64,000 bases of DNA from Prochlorococcus sp. AG-355-A09 (GCA_003280995.1 QCDG01000002.1:1-64000), one strand, 5' to 3'. Counted from the first letter of the stretch, positions 9,171 to 18,181 are shown. Numbers and translations are program-made. Notes: generated by a model not told the origin, from the sequence alone.

Positions 9171-9725
9171 TTAGCGAGGACCATTAAGTGTAATATTATT
9201 ATCTTTCTCTCTTAAATCACCATTTCTTCCTTGTTTATTAGCAAGAAGAGGCCATTGCGCTCCTTTTACAAGACATTTTCTCGCTAAGTCTAGGTCAATA
9301 ATGATCTCAAGATCTGCTGGATTCTTAGTCTTTTTTGATTCAATTAGATACTCTCTTCCTGACCAACCTATAATTCCAGCAATGTAAATGAACAATACTC
9401 CAGGAATAAGTAAATCTCCTTCGTGACCTCTATTTAAAAGTGCTCCCCAAGGCTCAAGAGGAGGACCAATTATTAAATGTGGAAGGCCATCATCTCCGCA
9501 TGACGCTTTTCCGTATCTTTCAAATCTTGCGATGTCTTTTTGTGTAGTGGCAGAACTTGCTCTCTCAATGAATTTGGGATTTTCAGAGCATTTTGTGAGG
9601 GCTGAAGCAGTATATTCTGTGCTAGCTCTATCTGCGTTTAAGGCAGGCCCATTTGCAGCTAGAGCAATTGGAGTAATTCCGAGGAACAGAAAAACTGAGG
9701 TTATGATTGAAAAAAAGAATTTCAT
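9171..9725 (-). CDS. psaF: Photosystem I reaction centre subunit III (PsaF)
   Basis: 184 residues from the chosen ATG. PsaF lies on the lumenal side of photosystem I and helps dock the electron donor. A signal peptide (MKFFFSIITSVFLFLG to AIALAA-like cleavage near residue 24) precedes the lumenal domain with Cys residues in LTKCSENPKF and GKASCGDDGLPHL. GPPLEPWGALLNRGHEG and one membrane helix (IPGVLFIYIAGIIGWSGREY) follow. A TTG 9 nt upstream is also in frame, but the ATG gives a normal signal peptide. Divergent from tsaD with a 74-nt gap that must hold both promoters. Confidence 0.96.
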   Translation of the reverse strand: MKFFFSIITSVFLFLGITPIALAANGPALNADRASTEYTASALTKCSENPKFIERASSATTQKDIARFERYGKASCGDDGLPHLIIGPPLEPWGALLNRGHEGDLLIPGVLFIYIAGIIGWSGREYLIESKKTKNPADLEIIIDLDLARKCLVKGAQWPLLANKQGRNGDLREKDNNITLNGPR

Positions 9726-9799
9726 AAGTTGCAATCTTTAATTCCTTATAGTGTGTTAAGTAAGAAATTAATATTAAAATAGAACAAGTTGAATCAAAA

Positions 9800-10870
9800 A
9801 TGAATAAAGTTTTAGCTATTGAAACAAGTTGTGATGAGACATCTGTCTCAATAGTTTCTAATATTGGCGATACTTTTAGAATACATTCAAACATAATAGC
9901 TTCTCAAATTGAAGATCATTCAAAATGGGGAGGAGTTGTGCCTGAACTCGCAGCTAGAAAGCATTTAGAATTATTACCTCTTGTTTTGGATGAGGCTTTA
10001 GAAGAATCAAAAATCAAAATTGAGGAAGTCGATTATATTGCATCAACTGTGGCTCCTGGATTAGTTGGTTGTTTACGTGTTGGCTCTATAACTGCAAGAT
10101 CACTTTGCATGTTACATTCAAAACCATTTTTGGGAATTCATCATTTAGAGGGGCATTTATCTTCAATTCTTTTTTCAGAAAATTATCCAAAGAAATCTTT
10201 TCTTACATTACTTGTTAGCGGCGGGCATACTGAATTGATAAAGGTTGATGATAGAAGGGGAATGCAAAGGCTTGGGAAAAGTTTTGATGATGCTGCTGGA
10301 GAAGCCTTTGACAAAGTTGGCAGACTATTAGGTCTTAGTTATCCAGGAGGACCGGCAATTGAAAAGATTGCTAAAAAAGGGGACCCAATGAAATTTAATT
10401 TACCAAAATGTAGGATTTCTGATAAAAAAGGTGGATTTCTTAAATATGATTTCTCTTTTAGTGGTTTAAAAACTGCCGTACTAAGATTAGTTGAGAGAAT
10501 AAATTTGGATGGGAAGACCGTTCCAATTCCTGATATTGCTGCAAGTTTTGAGAGAGTAGTGGCAGAGGTCTTGGTAGAGAGAACAATAAAATGCGCAGAA
10601 GATCATAGCTTGGATAATGTTGTTGTAGTTGGGGGAGTGGCTGCTAACAATACATTAAGAAAAATGATAATTAGTGAAGCTAATAAAAAATCTATTAAAG
10701 TTCATTTAGCTCCCCTTAATCTTTGTACAGATAATGCTGCAATGATTGGAGCGGCGGCGTTGTTCAGGATCAAATTTAAGGATCATTTAAGTTCCCTTAA
10801 ATTAGGTGTCGCAGGAAGACTATCAATTGAACAAGCAAATACCCTTTATGAAGAAAATCCTCCTTTCTAA
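9800..10870 (+). CDS. tsaD: tRNA N6-adenosine threonylcarbamoyltransferase
   Basis: 356 residues. TsaD transfers the threonylcarbamoyl group onto A37 of ANN-reading tRNAs (t6A), working with TsaB/TsaE in bacteria. The N-terminal MNKVLAIETSCDETSVSIV is the family signature. The metal-binding motif HHLEGH is at 114-119 with the ligands His115 and His119, and LLVSGGHTEL and GGVAANNTLR of the ASKHA fold follow. DNAAMIG near the C-terminus supplies the third metal ligand. The hli gene starts 5 nt after its stop, so the two may be cotranscribed. Confidence 0.97.
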   Translation: MNKVLAIETSCDETSVSIVSNIGDTFRIHSNIIASQIEDHSKWGGVVPELAARKHLELLPLVLDEALEESKIKIEEVDYIASTVAPGLVGCLRVGSITARSLCMLHSKPFLGIHHLEGHLSSILFSENYPKKSFLTLLVSGGHTELIKVDDRRGMQRLGKSFDDAAGEAFDKVGRLLGLSYPGGPAIEKIAKKGDPMKFNLPKCRISDKKGGFLKYDFSFSGLKTAVLRLVERINLDGKTVPIPDIAASFERVVAEVLVERTIKCAEDHSLDNVVVVGGVAANNTLRKMIISEANKKSIKVHLAPLNLCTDNAAMIGAAALFRIKFKDHLSSLKLGVAGRLSIEQANTLYEENPPF

Positions 10871-10875
10871 CTTCA

Positions 10876-11052
10876 ATGAACAAACAACCTAAAATCGAGA
10901 TTGAAGAGACAAAAAACTTCGTTGATAAAAAGGAACTGAATTTGTGGAAAAGAGGTTTTACTCCTCAAGCTGAAATATGGAATGGAAGGATGGCAACTGT
11001 TGGTATAGGAATTATTTTTATAATTATTGCTTTAATAAGCCAGTTTTCTTAA
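10876..11052 (+). CDS. hli: High-light-inducible protein (HLIP/Scp, CAB-like)
   Basis: 58 residues, read directly from the sequence. One membrane helix carries the chlorophyll-binding pattern AEIWNGRMATVGI (Glu and Asn/Arg in the conserved ExxNGR arrangement), preceded by WKRGFTPQ. HLIPs bind chlorophyll and carotenoids, quench excess energy and escort pigments during photosystem II assembly. Prochlorococcus carries many copies; this longer N-terminal variety is of the type shared across cyanobacteria. It begins 5 nt after tsaD, an unusual stress-gene placement, and may also have its own promoter inside the tsaD 3' end, though I cannot point to one. Confidence 0.9.
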   Translation: MNKQPKIEIEETKNFVDKKELNLWKRGFTPQAEIWNGRMATVGIGIIFIIIALISQFS

Positions 11053-11215
11053 TAGAAATAAAATTCATTTTCTTAAAAGAAGTTTTAAATGATTTAATAA
11101 AAATTACCCTTGTTCAGCCATTTAATTAAATTAAAAAGTATTCTATTTATTGGACTAGAGATAAGATTATTGATTTAATCAAAATAGGTAATATTTTTAT
11201 TATTTATAATTTTAT

Positions 11216-12421
11216 ATGACGCCTGAAAGGCTTGGATTACTTTGGGGGATAACTGTATTTGCAGGTGCTTGCGCTCGATTATTTTCTTCTTTTACAGGAT
11301 TCCCAAGTGTTGTTATTTTATTGCTTTCTGGATTATTCATTGGAAGATCAGGATTAGGACTTGTTGAGCCTTTAGATCTTGGGCAAGGTCTTGAGACTAT
11401 TGTTGGGCTTTTGGTCTGTTTGGTTCTTTTTGAAGGAGGATTAAATTTAAAACTGCCTGAGGGGAATATAAGAAATACTGTTTTAAAAATTTCATTGGTA
11501 AGACTTTTTATTTCATTATCAGCTGGAATTTTCATTGCTCATTGGCTGGCTGGCCTCTCATGGCAAGTCGCAGGAATATATAGTGCAATAGTTCTAGCTA
11601 CTGGACCAACAGTTGTTTCTCCATTAGTGGAACAAATAAAATTAGCTTCCCCACTCTCGGAAGTTTTAAAAGCTGAGGGGTTGCTGCTTGAACCAATTGG
11701 CGCAGTACTAGCATTACTGCTTTTAGAATTGACTTTAGGGGACCTTCGTGGGATTAACGATGTATTTATAGCATTAATGCAAAGATTAGGGGGAGGAGTT
11801 TTAATCGGATTAAGTGCAGGATGGTTACTATCAGAAATTTTAAAAAAAATAAAAAATGAAGCCTCATTTGGTATAGAGCTTCAAGTTACCCTTGGATTTA
11901 TTTTCCTTGTGTATGGAATTTGCGAATATTTTTTGCCAGAATCAGGCTTGCCGGCTTCAGTCGCAGCAGGTTTTATTGTAGGTAAAAGAGAAGTTATAGA
12001 TAAGGAGAGATTGGATAATTTAATAGGTGAATTAGCTCAATTAGCAATAACAGTTCTTTTCCCTCTTTTGGCGGCTGACGTTTCTTGGGGTGAATTAAGT
12101 CCGCTAGGCTGGGGAGGGGTTGTTTGCGTTTTTATGTTGATGGTAATTGTTCGCCCTATCTCTATCTGGATAGCCACAATGGGGAGAGACTTGAACTTAA
12201 AAGAAAAAATATTTTTAGCCTGGTTAGCCCCAAGAGGTATTGTTACTGCAGCTGTAGCTTCTCTTTTTTCTATCAGATTAGAGCAGGCTGGTATCCTTGG
12301 AGCTGGCCGTCTACAAGGTTTAGTTTTTCTTACTATTTTGATGACAGTAGGAATACAAGGACTTTCAGCTAAACCTTTGGTAAATAGACTTAAATTAGTC
12401 CAAAAAAATAATTTTGATTGA
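11216..12421 (+). CDS. Cation/proton antiporter, CPA1-type (NhaP-like)
   Basis: 401 residues with about twelve hydrophobic segments and little soluble tail. CPA family antiporters exchange Na+ (or K+) for H+ across the membrane, important for a marine cell. Signatures include LLSGLFIGRSGLGLV, LVLFEGGLNL (about 76-85), the unwound-helix motif ATGPTVVSPL where CPA proteins often have ATDP, and AWLAPRGIVTAAVASLF near 340. The Asp usual in ATDP is Gly here, a variant I associate with the NhaP/KefB-like cyanobacterial group, so ion preference is uncertain. Its stop abuts the convergent gltX stop with no gap. Confidence 0.88.
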   Translation: MTPERLGLLWGITVFAGACARLFSSFTGFPSVVILLLSGLFIGRSGLGLVEPLDLGQGLETIVGLLVCLVLFEGGLNLKLPEGNIRNTVLKISLVRLFISLSAGIFIAHWLAGLSWQVAGIYSAIVLATGPTVVSPLVEQIKLASPLSEVLKAEGLLLEPIGAVLALLLLELTLGDLRGINDVFIALMQRLGGGVLIGLSAGWLLSEILKKIKNEASFGIELQVTLGFIFLVYGICEYFLPESGLPASVAAGFIVGKREVIDKERLDNLIGELAQLAITVLFPLLAADVSWGELSPLGWGGVVCVFMLMVIVRPISIWIATMGRDLNLKEKIFLAWLAPRGIVTAAVASLFSIRLEQAGILGAGRLQGLVFLTILMTVGIQGLSAKPLVNRLKLVQKNNFD

Positions 12422-13852
12422 TTAAAGACATCTTTCAATTCGAGTTCTATCAGTTTTACTCTCTGCGAAAAGCTCCCAACTTTGAATTAAATCTGGCCCA
12501 CTGAGAGATCCAAAAAAGGCTACTCTTAATGATTTCATTAATATCCCTTTTTTAATATTATGCTTTTTTGAGATTTCGTTTATTATTTCTTTAGCTTTCT
12601 CTTTATTTAGCTCTATAACATTTTGCTCAATTAAATAATTTAAGATTAGTTTTAAAGATAATTTGCTTTCCCGTGTTTCCAGAAAATCTTGACCTTCTTT
12701 TTGAATTGTAGGTATTAAGAAAAATGGCTTTGATTGCTCAATTGAATCTTTTAAAAGAGTCATAGAGTCTCTAATCAAAATTGCTAATTTATTAGCCCAT
12801 TCTTGGGATGGCTGCTCCCAACCATTGTCATCCCAGTATGTTCTCATTATCTCAATTAACTTATTTGGTTCCATATTTTTTATATATTGAGAATTAATCC
12901 AGTTGAGTTTTTCCCAACTAAATTTGGCTCCAGCTTTATTTATTTCTGATAAGTCAAAAATTTCAGATATCTCTTCAAGTGAAAGTATTTCTCTGTCAGC
13001 AGATTTTGGAGACCAACCTAAAAATGCCATATAGTTCGTTAGGGCCTCAGGTAAATATCCCATTTCTCTAAATTCGTCGATTGAAGTAACGCAATCTCTC
13101 TTAGATAATTTTTTCCCTTCGCTATTAAGTATTAAGGGTGTATGCGAAAAAGTTGGCAAATTAAAATTTAATGCTTTATAAATCAATATTTGTTTTGCAG
13201 TGTTCGAGATATGGTCTTCACCCCTTACAACGTGAGTAATATTCATGAAATTATCATCAACTACAACTGCAAGATTATACAAAGGATCACCAATCTCATA
13301 TCCTTTAGCCCTTCTTGATAAAACTAAATCACCGCCCAAATCCTTCCCTTGCCATTTGATTTCGCCTCTTATCTGATCTACCCATTTAATATCAATTTTT
13401 TCATCAATCTTAAATCTTATTACTGAGGTCCGCCCTTGGGATATGAATCTTTCTATTTCTTCTTTTGAGAGACTTCTGTGTCTATTATCATGCTTTGGAG
13501 GTAATCCTTCCTTTTTTTGTTCTTCTCTTAATTCAGATATTTCATCTTCTGATGTAAAGCACCTATATGCAGCTCCACATTCCAGTAGTTTTTTGATATA
13601 ACTTTTGTGAATCGAAATTCGGTCACTTTGCTTTATAGGCTCTTCATCCCATTTAAGTCCAAGCCATTTCAAGCCCTCTAATATATTTTTTGTATATTCA
13701 GATTTAGAGCGAAGAAAATCTGTATCTTCTATTCTGATAAGAAATTTCCCACTTATTTTTTGTGCATACAACCAATTGAATAGTGCTGTTCGCGCTGTCC
13801 CAATATGAAATAAACCCGTTGGACTCGGGGCTAGTCTTAAACGTTTTTCCAA
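12422..13852 (-). CDS. gltX: Glutamyl-tRNA synthetase
   Basis: 476 residues, class I aminoacyl-tRNA synthetase. It charges tRNA-Glu; in cyanobacteria it also makes Glu-tRNA-Gln (non-discriminating) and feeds tetrapyrrole synthesis through glutamyl-tRNA reductase. PSPTGLFHIGTA (9-20) contains the HIGH-class motif and KLSKR (248-252) is the KMSKS-class motif. The start is TTG; the frame has no ATG or GTG between it and the upstream tRNA-Asp gene 17 nt away. A convergent nhaP-like gene abuts its stop. Neighbouring tRNA-Asp and tRNA-Trp give this locus a translation theme. Confidence 0.97.
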   Translation of the reverse strand: MEKRLRLAPSPTGLFHIGTARTALFNWLYAQKISGKFLIRIEDTDFLRSKSEYTKNILEGLKWLGLKWDEEPIKQSDRISIHKSYIKKLLECGAAYRCFTSEDEISELREEQKKEGLPPKHDNRHRSLSKEEIERFISQGRTSVIRFKIDEKIDIKWVDQIRGEIKWQGKDLGGDLVLSRRAKGYEIGDPLYNLAVVVDDNFMNITHVVRGEDHISNTAKQILIYKALNFNLPTFSHTPLILNSEGKKLSKRDCVTSIDEFREMGYLPEALTNYMAFLGWSPKSADREILSLEEISEIFDLSEINKAGAKFSWEKLNWINSQYIKNMEPNKLIEIMRTYWDDNGWEQPSQEWANKLAILIRDSMTLLKDSIEQSKPFFLIPTIQKEGQDFLETRESKLSLKLILNYLIEQNVIELNKEKAKEIINEISKKHNIKKGILMKSLRVAFFGSLSGPDLIQSWELFAESKTDRTRIERCL

Positions 13853-13869
13853 ATTTCTTTTAGAAAAAA

Positions 13870-13943
13870 CGGGACCGACGGGATTCGAACCCGCAACTTC
13901 CGCCGTGACAGGGCGGTGCTCTAACCAGTTGAACTACGGTCCC
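13870..13943 (-). tRNA. tRNA-Asp (anticodon GTC)
   Basis: 74-nt cloverleaf on the minus strand. The acceptor stem is GGGACCG paired with CGGTCCC, discriminator G; the D-arm contains TAGTTCAACTGGTTAGA, the anticodon loop reads CTGTCAC giving GTC, and the T-arm is GCGGGTTCGAATCCCGT. CCA is not encoded. It lies 17 nt upstream of the gltX start. Confidence 0.98.
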
Positions 13944-14092
13944 AGAGTTTTGTTCTAAATTTATTTAGAACTTCATTCTTAAAATTATCAGATCATAATA
14001 CTTAATTTATGGGGTTGTAATAAAAAAAATTTATTAATTTGAGGATTTACAGAAATAATTAGTTTTTTAACTGCCCTAGTGTAGACAACTAT

Positions 14093-14287
14093 TTATTTTT
14101 GAGGTCTAAAACCAGCAGGTTCTATCAACCTAACTTGGTTGCCTCTAGCAGTAAATTCTCTGCCTTGGTCACTTTGTACGACAACTCTCCCACCAGATTT
14201 AACTCTGATAACTCTTGCACGAACCCATCCTAAAGCTGCTGATTCAAGGACTTTAACTACGTCCCCAGGTTGAAGATCTAACTCCAT
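14093..14287 (-). CDS. Prochlorococcus/Synechococcus hyper-conserved protein (PSHCP), Tudor-like RNA-binding
   Basis: 64 residues. I recognise this as the picocyanobacterial hyper-conserved protein: it contains LQPGDVVKVLESAALGWVRA, VIRVKSGGRVVVQSDQG and FTARGNQVRLIEPAGF. From memory, its structure is a five-strand Tudor-like barrel and it binds RNA, including tRNA; that comes from literature on the family, not from this sequence. Its codon use looks less AT-rich than its neighbours, as expected for strong protein-level conservation. It sits between tRNA-Asp and tRNA-Trp and beside rplS and gltX, which suits a translation-related job. ATG start; no membrane segment. Confidence 0.88.
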   Translation of the reverse strand: MELDLQPGDVVKVLESAALGWVRARVIRVKSGGRVVVQSDQGREFTARGNQVRLIEPAGFRPQK

Positions 14288-14322
14288 CTTATGAAAAAAT
14301 GATTTACATAATGTTGATCAAA

Positions 14323-14395
14323 CGCGTCGTGGAGGACTTGAACCCCCGACATCAGGTTTTGGAGACCTGCGTTCTACCAACTGAACTAACGACGC
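14323..14395 (-). tRNA. tRNA-Trp (anticodon CCA)
   Basis: 73-nt cloverleaf on the minus strand. The acceptor GCGTCGT pairs with ACGACGC, discriminator G; the D-arm contains TAGTTCAGTTGGTAGAA, the anticodon loop reads CTCCAAA (CCA), and the T-arm GTCGGGGGTTCAAGTCCTCC is standard. The terminal CCA is not encoded. It lies between PSHCP and rplS. Confidence 0.98.
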
Positions 14396-14448
14396 ATTTA
14401 AATGATTATAAGCGTCTTTGTGACCAATAAGTTGATTAATTTACAACT

Positions 14449-14928
14449 TTATCGATCAAAGCGTTGTTTTACGCGAGTAGCTTTTCCTACTCTATCTCTC
14501 AGATAGAATAACTTAGCTCTTCTTACTTTACCTCTACGTTCAACTTTTAGAGAGGCAACCTGTGGACTATGTAGCATAAATACTCTTTCAACACCTATAC
14601 CCTGAAAAATTCTTCTAACTGTAATAGTCTGGTTAATACCTCCATGTCTTTTTGCTATGACAACGCCTTCATAAGGTTGGACTCTTTCTTTATTACCTTC
14701 TGTAATTTTCACTCCAACTTTAACAGTGTCCCCAACATATATTTCAGGTAATTCTTTTTTTAATTGTTCGTTCTCAAATTCCTTAATAAGATTGGATGCG
14801 CTTAAGGTTTGCGTAGTCTCAGAAACCGTATTTTTTTCTTTTTGTTCAACTGCTACATCAACTGATGTGTCAGCTTTAATACCGGTTTCTAAATCCTTCT
14901 CTTGTTTCTCTTTGGCCATTTTGGTCAT
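14449..14928 (-). CDS. rplS: 50S ribosomal protein L19 with N-terminal extension
   Basis: 159 residues, about 43 longer than typical L19. The L19 core starts near residue 43 ([17 protein letters not shown]) and contains [34 protein letters not shown] and [20 protein letters not shown]19 sits at the 30S-50S interface. The extra N-terminus is Lys/Glu/Thr-rich and low in hydrophobics, so probably disordered. The ATG used has AGGA five bases upstream; a second ATG three codons later would hardly change the extension. tRNA-Trp lies 53 nt downstream. Confidence 0.95.
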   Translation of the reverse strand: MTKMAKEKQEKDLETGIKADTSVDVAVEQKEKNTVSETTQTLSASNLIKEFENEQLKKELPEIYVGDTVKVGVKITEGNKERVQPYEGVVIAKRHGGINQTITVRRIFQGIGVERVFMLHSPQVASLKVERRGKVRRAKLFYLRDRVGKATRVKQRFDR

Positions 14929-14951
14929 TATTATCCTACAAGTTCTATATC

Positions 14952-15260
14952 TTAACCTTTTGACTCGCCTTTAGTAACCTTTTTGGTAAATGAAATTGTT
15001 TTTGAAAACATTTGGAATCCTGTGACGAGCATCCATAAAACTCCAAGGGAATTAAATATGACGTATATAAGTTCTCCATTATCTCCAAGCCATTCGCCCT
15101 CATGGAGAGACATTAACCAATGAACTTGTTCTCTAGAGTAACCCAGTAAATCTTTTGAAACCCTATAAAGAAGACCAGTAATTGAAGATATAAATAATGG
15201 AAGAAAAATCCAAGGCGCCAAAGCCTTATGAAATTGCCTAGAATTAAATAAAGTTTTCAT
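14952..15260 (-). CDS. PepSY-associated transmembrane-helix protein
   Basis: 102 residues with two predicted membrane helices (about 14-33 and 62-86). The start [20 protein letters not shown] and the STGLLYR-like segment [12 protein letters not shown], followed by a loop with [11 protein letters not shown] and a second helix, match short PepSY-associated membrane proteins found in cyanobacteria. Longer relatives take part in iron or redox chemistry at the membrane; a function for the short form is not known to me. It is upstream of rplS on the same strand with a 23-nt gap and may be cotranscribed. Confidence 0.7.
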   Translation of the reverse strand: MKTLFNSRQFHKALAPWIFLPLFISSITGLLYRVSKDLLGYSREQVHWLMSLHEGEWLGDNGELIYVIFNSLGVLWMLVTGFQMFSKTISFTKKVTKGESKG

Positions 15261-15355
15261 TTTCGTTTCTTTCCCATTGTTATTGATAGATTTAAGGTAG
15301 CCAAGTTCATAAAGGCTATTTTGAAGATATTTACCTATTACTATTATTTATTCCA

Positions 15356-16195
15356 ATGAGACATTTTGCAGATCTTTTGTTAAATAAAAATAATTCCAAA
15401 GCTAATGATCAAGTTCCTTTTATTCAGAGGAGAAGAGGAATTGAAATAAAGTCTTCACGGGAAATAAATTTGATGAAAAATTCTAGCAGAATTGTGGCTA
15501 CTGTTTTGAGAGAAATTAATGATTTAATTAAACCTGGAATGAGTACAAAAGATTTAGATGATTTTGCAGAAAAGAGGATAAAAAGTTTTGGAGCTGTGCC
15601 AAGTTTCAAGGGCTACCATGGATTCCCTTCTAGTATTTGTTCTAGTATTAATAATGAGGTTGTCCACGGTATTCCAAGTAAAAATAAGATAATTAAAAAT
15701 GGTGACTTGGTTAAAATTGATACAGGGGCATATTTAGATGGTTTCCATGGAGATAGTTGTATATCAATTTGTGTAGGAGAAGTTAGTCCAAAGGCTCAAA
15801 AACTTAGTGATATAGCTTTTACAGCTTTGTATGCGGGACTTTCGAAAATCAAGGCAGGGAATACACTTCTAGATGTTGCTGGGGAAATCGAAGACGTTGT
15901 TGTAAAAAATGGCTTTAGTGTTGTAGAAGACTATACAGGTCATGGAGTTGGACGAAATCTTCATGAAGAACCATCTGTATTTAATTTTCGGACCAAAGAA
16001 TTGCCTAACGTAGTCCTTCGCGAAGGAATGACATTAGCGGTGGAACCTATTGTTAATGAAGGGACTAAATTTTGCAAAACACTAAATGATAGATGGACCG
16101 TAATAACAAAAGATGGAAAACTATCGGCCCAATGGGAGCATACAATAGTTGTTTTAAAAGATGGTATTGAAATATTGACAGATCGAGATTTTTAG
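15356..16195 (+). CDS. map: Methionine aminopeptidase, type I
   Basis: 279 residues. Removes the initiator Met from nascent proteins. All five metal ligands are visible: Asp122 (KIDTGAYLDG), Asp133 (HGDSC), His196 (GHGVGRNLHEEP), Glu230 (LAVEPIVNEG) and Glu261 (QWEHTIVV). His104 in VVHGIP is the substrate-site His. Relative to the shortest bacterial enzymes it carries an N-terminal extension of about 30 residues without the zinc-finger Cys of eukaryotic forms. The stop is 3 nt from that of a convergent short-chain dehydrogenase gene. Confidence 0.97.
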   Translation: MRHFADLLLNKNNSKANDQVPFIQRRRGIEIKSSREINLMKNSSRIVATVLREINDLIKPGMSTKDLDDFAEKRIKSFGAVPSFKGYHGFPSSICSSINNEVVHGIPSKNKIIKNGDLVKIDTGAYLDGFHGDSCISICVGEVSPKAQKLSDIAFTALYAGLSKIKAGNTLLDVAGEIEDVVVKNGFSVVEDYTGHGVGRNLHEEPSVFNFRTKELPNVVLREGMTLAVEPIVNEGTKFCKTLNDRWTVITKDGKLSAQWEHTIVVLKDGIEILTDRDF

Positions 16196-16198
16196 GCG

Positions 16199-16918
16199 CT
16201 AAGATTTATATTTATAGATAATTTGGCAATATAAAAAATTAAAAAATTCTTTCAATGGGAATAGTATATATGTTAAAGGGTTTGGACTAATTATTACTAA
16301 ATAATTTTTTGAATTGGCTAAATCATAAATTTTTTTAGAAACAAATTTGGTACTCATTATTCCTAGAGGATTTAATTCTGATTTAAAAGGCCCTAGGATG
16401 ATTTTTTTAATTATTAATTTTTTCTTTGTATTTTTGTCCAGTAGATTTTTTTTGAAAGAAACTAATTGACCAATAAGGGATTTACTAATCTCATATGACG
16501 GATTTAGGGCGGGTAATATTTCTGCTTCAGATGTATTTATCCAAATCTCTTTTTTTATTTGTCCATCATTGCTTAGAGCAATATCTTCAAATAAATTTAA
16601 AAATTTGAATTTGCTTAATGCATTTATCTCAATTGAGTTTTCATAATTAGAATTTTCTCTACTCAAATCATAGATACCATGATTCAAAATTAAAATGTCT
16701 ATATTCTCTAATTGTTTTTTTAATGAAGACTCCTTCCCACATTCCCATTTAATCCATTCATTTGGAGATTCAAGATTTGTTTCATAATTAGTTTTACTAT
16801 GAGTAAATCCAATCACTTTATATCCTTTTTGACGAAACAACTTTGTTAATTCTTTCCCTAGCGCACCTGAGGCTCCAGTAATCCCTATGGTTTTTTCGTT
16901 TTTGGTTGGATTTATCAT
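16199..16918 (-). CDS. Short-chain dehydrogenase/reductase family protein
   Basis: 239 residues. Rossmann-fold SDR: TGASGALG (14-21) is the nucleotide-binding glycine motif, LILNHGIYD at 76-84 corresponds to the NAG motif, Ser130 and Tyr142-x3-Lys146 (YEISK) form the catalytic set. The C-terminus (residues 205-239) is hydrophobic and rich in Phe/Tyr, perhaps a membrane-associating helix. Substrate unknown; cyanobacterial relatives are often only called short-chain dehydrogenase, some fused to sterol-desaturase-like domains, which this one lacks. Convergent with map. Confidence 0.8.
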   Translation of the reverse strand: MINPTKNEKTIGITGASGALGKELTKLFRQKGYKVIGFTHSKTNYETNLESPNEWIKWECGKESSLKKQLENIDILILNHGIYDLSRENSNYENSIEINALSKFKFLNLFEDIALSNDGQIKKEIWINTSEAEILPALNPSYEISKSLIGQLVSFKKNLLDKNTKKKLIIKKIILGPFKSELNPLGIMSTKFVSKKIYDLANSKNYLVIISPNPLTYILFPLKEFFNFLYCQIIYKYKS

Positions 16919-17071
16919 TTTGCTTGATTTTTATGAGATACCAAAGAATTAAAATAAATTTACCAAAAAAAAGATTATTTATTTTTTTATTTGATTAAAA
17001 CTCATAAATAAATATTTGTTTAGTTCTGAAAAAAATATTATGTTAAACCTATATAAATAATTTACTAAGTT

Positions 17072-18181
17072 ATGAGCGATATATTATTAATTGGCTCATG
17101 TGAGCCATTTAGTGGTAAGTCTGCAATGGTTCTTGGGATAGCAAAAAAACTTTTACAGAAGAAAAAAAAAGTACGCATTGGAAAACCTTTAGCAACGTGT
17201 ATTGAACTTACAAATCTTCCCTCAATGTCTTATGAAGGATTAATAGATGATGATGTTAAGTTTATTGGATCAACTTTAAATATCGAAGAGGAGAATTTAA
17301 TTTCTTCAGTAGGGTTATTGGATAATATCTCAGCTGAAAAAAGAATCTTCAACAAAGACTTACTCCCAGGAAAAGGTTTTGATCAGATTGAAGGATTGGT
17401 TGATGATGATTTTGAAGGACTTAATATCTTAGAGGCAGCCGGAAGTCTTCATGAGGGTATGATTTATGGCTTAAGTCTCCCACAACTAGCTAAGGATTTA
17501 GATGCGAAAGTTTTAATTGTGAATTTATGGGAAGATTGTAAAAGTGTGGATGCATTACTTGATGCGAAAAAACAATTAGGTGATAAATTGGCTGGAGTTG
17601 TATTAAATGGAGTTTTGCCGCAAGAACTCGAAAAAGTAAAAAATGAAATAATACCCTCTCTTAAAGATCTGGATATTGAAGTGTTTGGAGTGATGCCTAA
17701 ATCACCACTTCTTAGAAGTGTCACCGTAGGTGAGCTTGTAAGAAGACTAGATGCCCAAGTAATTTGTTGCCCTGAAAAAGATCAATTGCTTGTTGAAACA
17801 TTAAGCATTGGTGCAATGGGGGTAAATTCTGCAATGGAATTTTTCAGGAGAAGACGAAATATGGCTGTAGTTACTGGAGCTGATAGAACTGATATCCAAC
17901 TTGCTGCTTTGGAGGCTTCGACTCAATGCCTTATTTTAACTGGTTTAGGAGATCCTTTGTCACAATTGATTCATAGAGCTGAGGAATTGGAGGTGCCAAT
18001 TTTAAAGGTGGAATTAGATACTCTTTCCTCCGTGGAAATTATTGAACAAGCTTTTGGCCATGTCAGAATACATGAATCAATTAAAGCTTCGTATGCTATT
18101 CAATTAGTTCAAGAGCATGTAAATCTAAAAAGAATTCTCGAAAAGATAGATTTTCCCTGCAATTTTTCAGATAAATGCTAA
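17072..18181 (+). CDS. BioD-like/DRTGG-domain protein (phosphotransacetylase N-terminal family)
   Basis: 369 residues. The N-terminal half is a BioD/CobB-type P-loop ATPase fold with GSCEPFSGKS at 8-17; the second half is a DRTGG domain (GELVRRLDAQVI, NMAVVTGADRTDIQLAAL, CLILTGLGDP). This is the regulatory front of Pta-type phosphotransacetylases, but the catalytic PTA_PTB domain is absent. It is therefore probably not an enzyme of acetyl phosphate synthesis; a nucleotide- or signal-sensing role is inferred. The SLOG-family gene starts 25 nt downstream, suggesting cotranscription. Confidence 0.8.
   Translation: MSDILLIGSCEPFSGKSAMVLGIAKKLLQKKKKVRIGKPLATCIELTNLPSMSYEGLIDDDVKFIGSTLNIEEENLISSVGLLDNISAEKRIFNKDLLPGKGFDQIEGLVDDDFEGLNILEAAGSLHEGMIYGLSLPQLAKDLDAKVLIVNLWEDCKSVDALLDAKKQLGDKLAGVVLNGVLPQELEKVKNEIIPSLKDLDIEVFGVMPKSPLLRSVTVGELVRRLDAQVICCPEKDQLLVETLSIGAMGVNSAMEFFRRRRNMAVVTGADRTDIQLAALEASTQCLILTGLGDPLSQLIHRAEELEVPILKVELDTLSSVEIIEQAFGHVRIHESIKASYAIQLVQEHVNLKRILEKIDFPCNFSDKC

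Noticed and set aside
12124..12372. A second plus-strand frame of 82 codons inside the antiporter gene.
   Set aside because: It is a shadow of the antiporter, which carries the recognisable membrane-transport motifs.
13870..14395. The tRNA-Asp and tRNA-Trp pair as integration sites for a mobile element.
   Set aside because: Surroundings are core translation genes on both sides; no partial tRNA copies or integrase are nearby.
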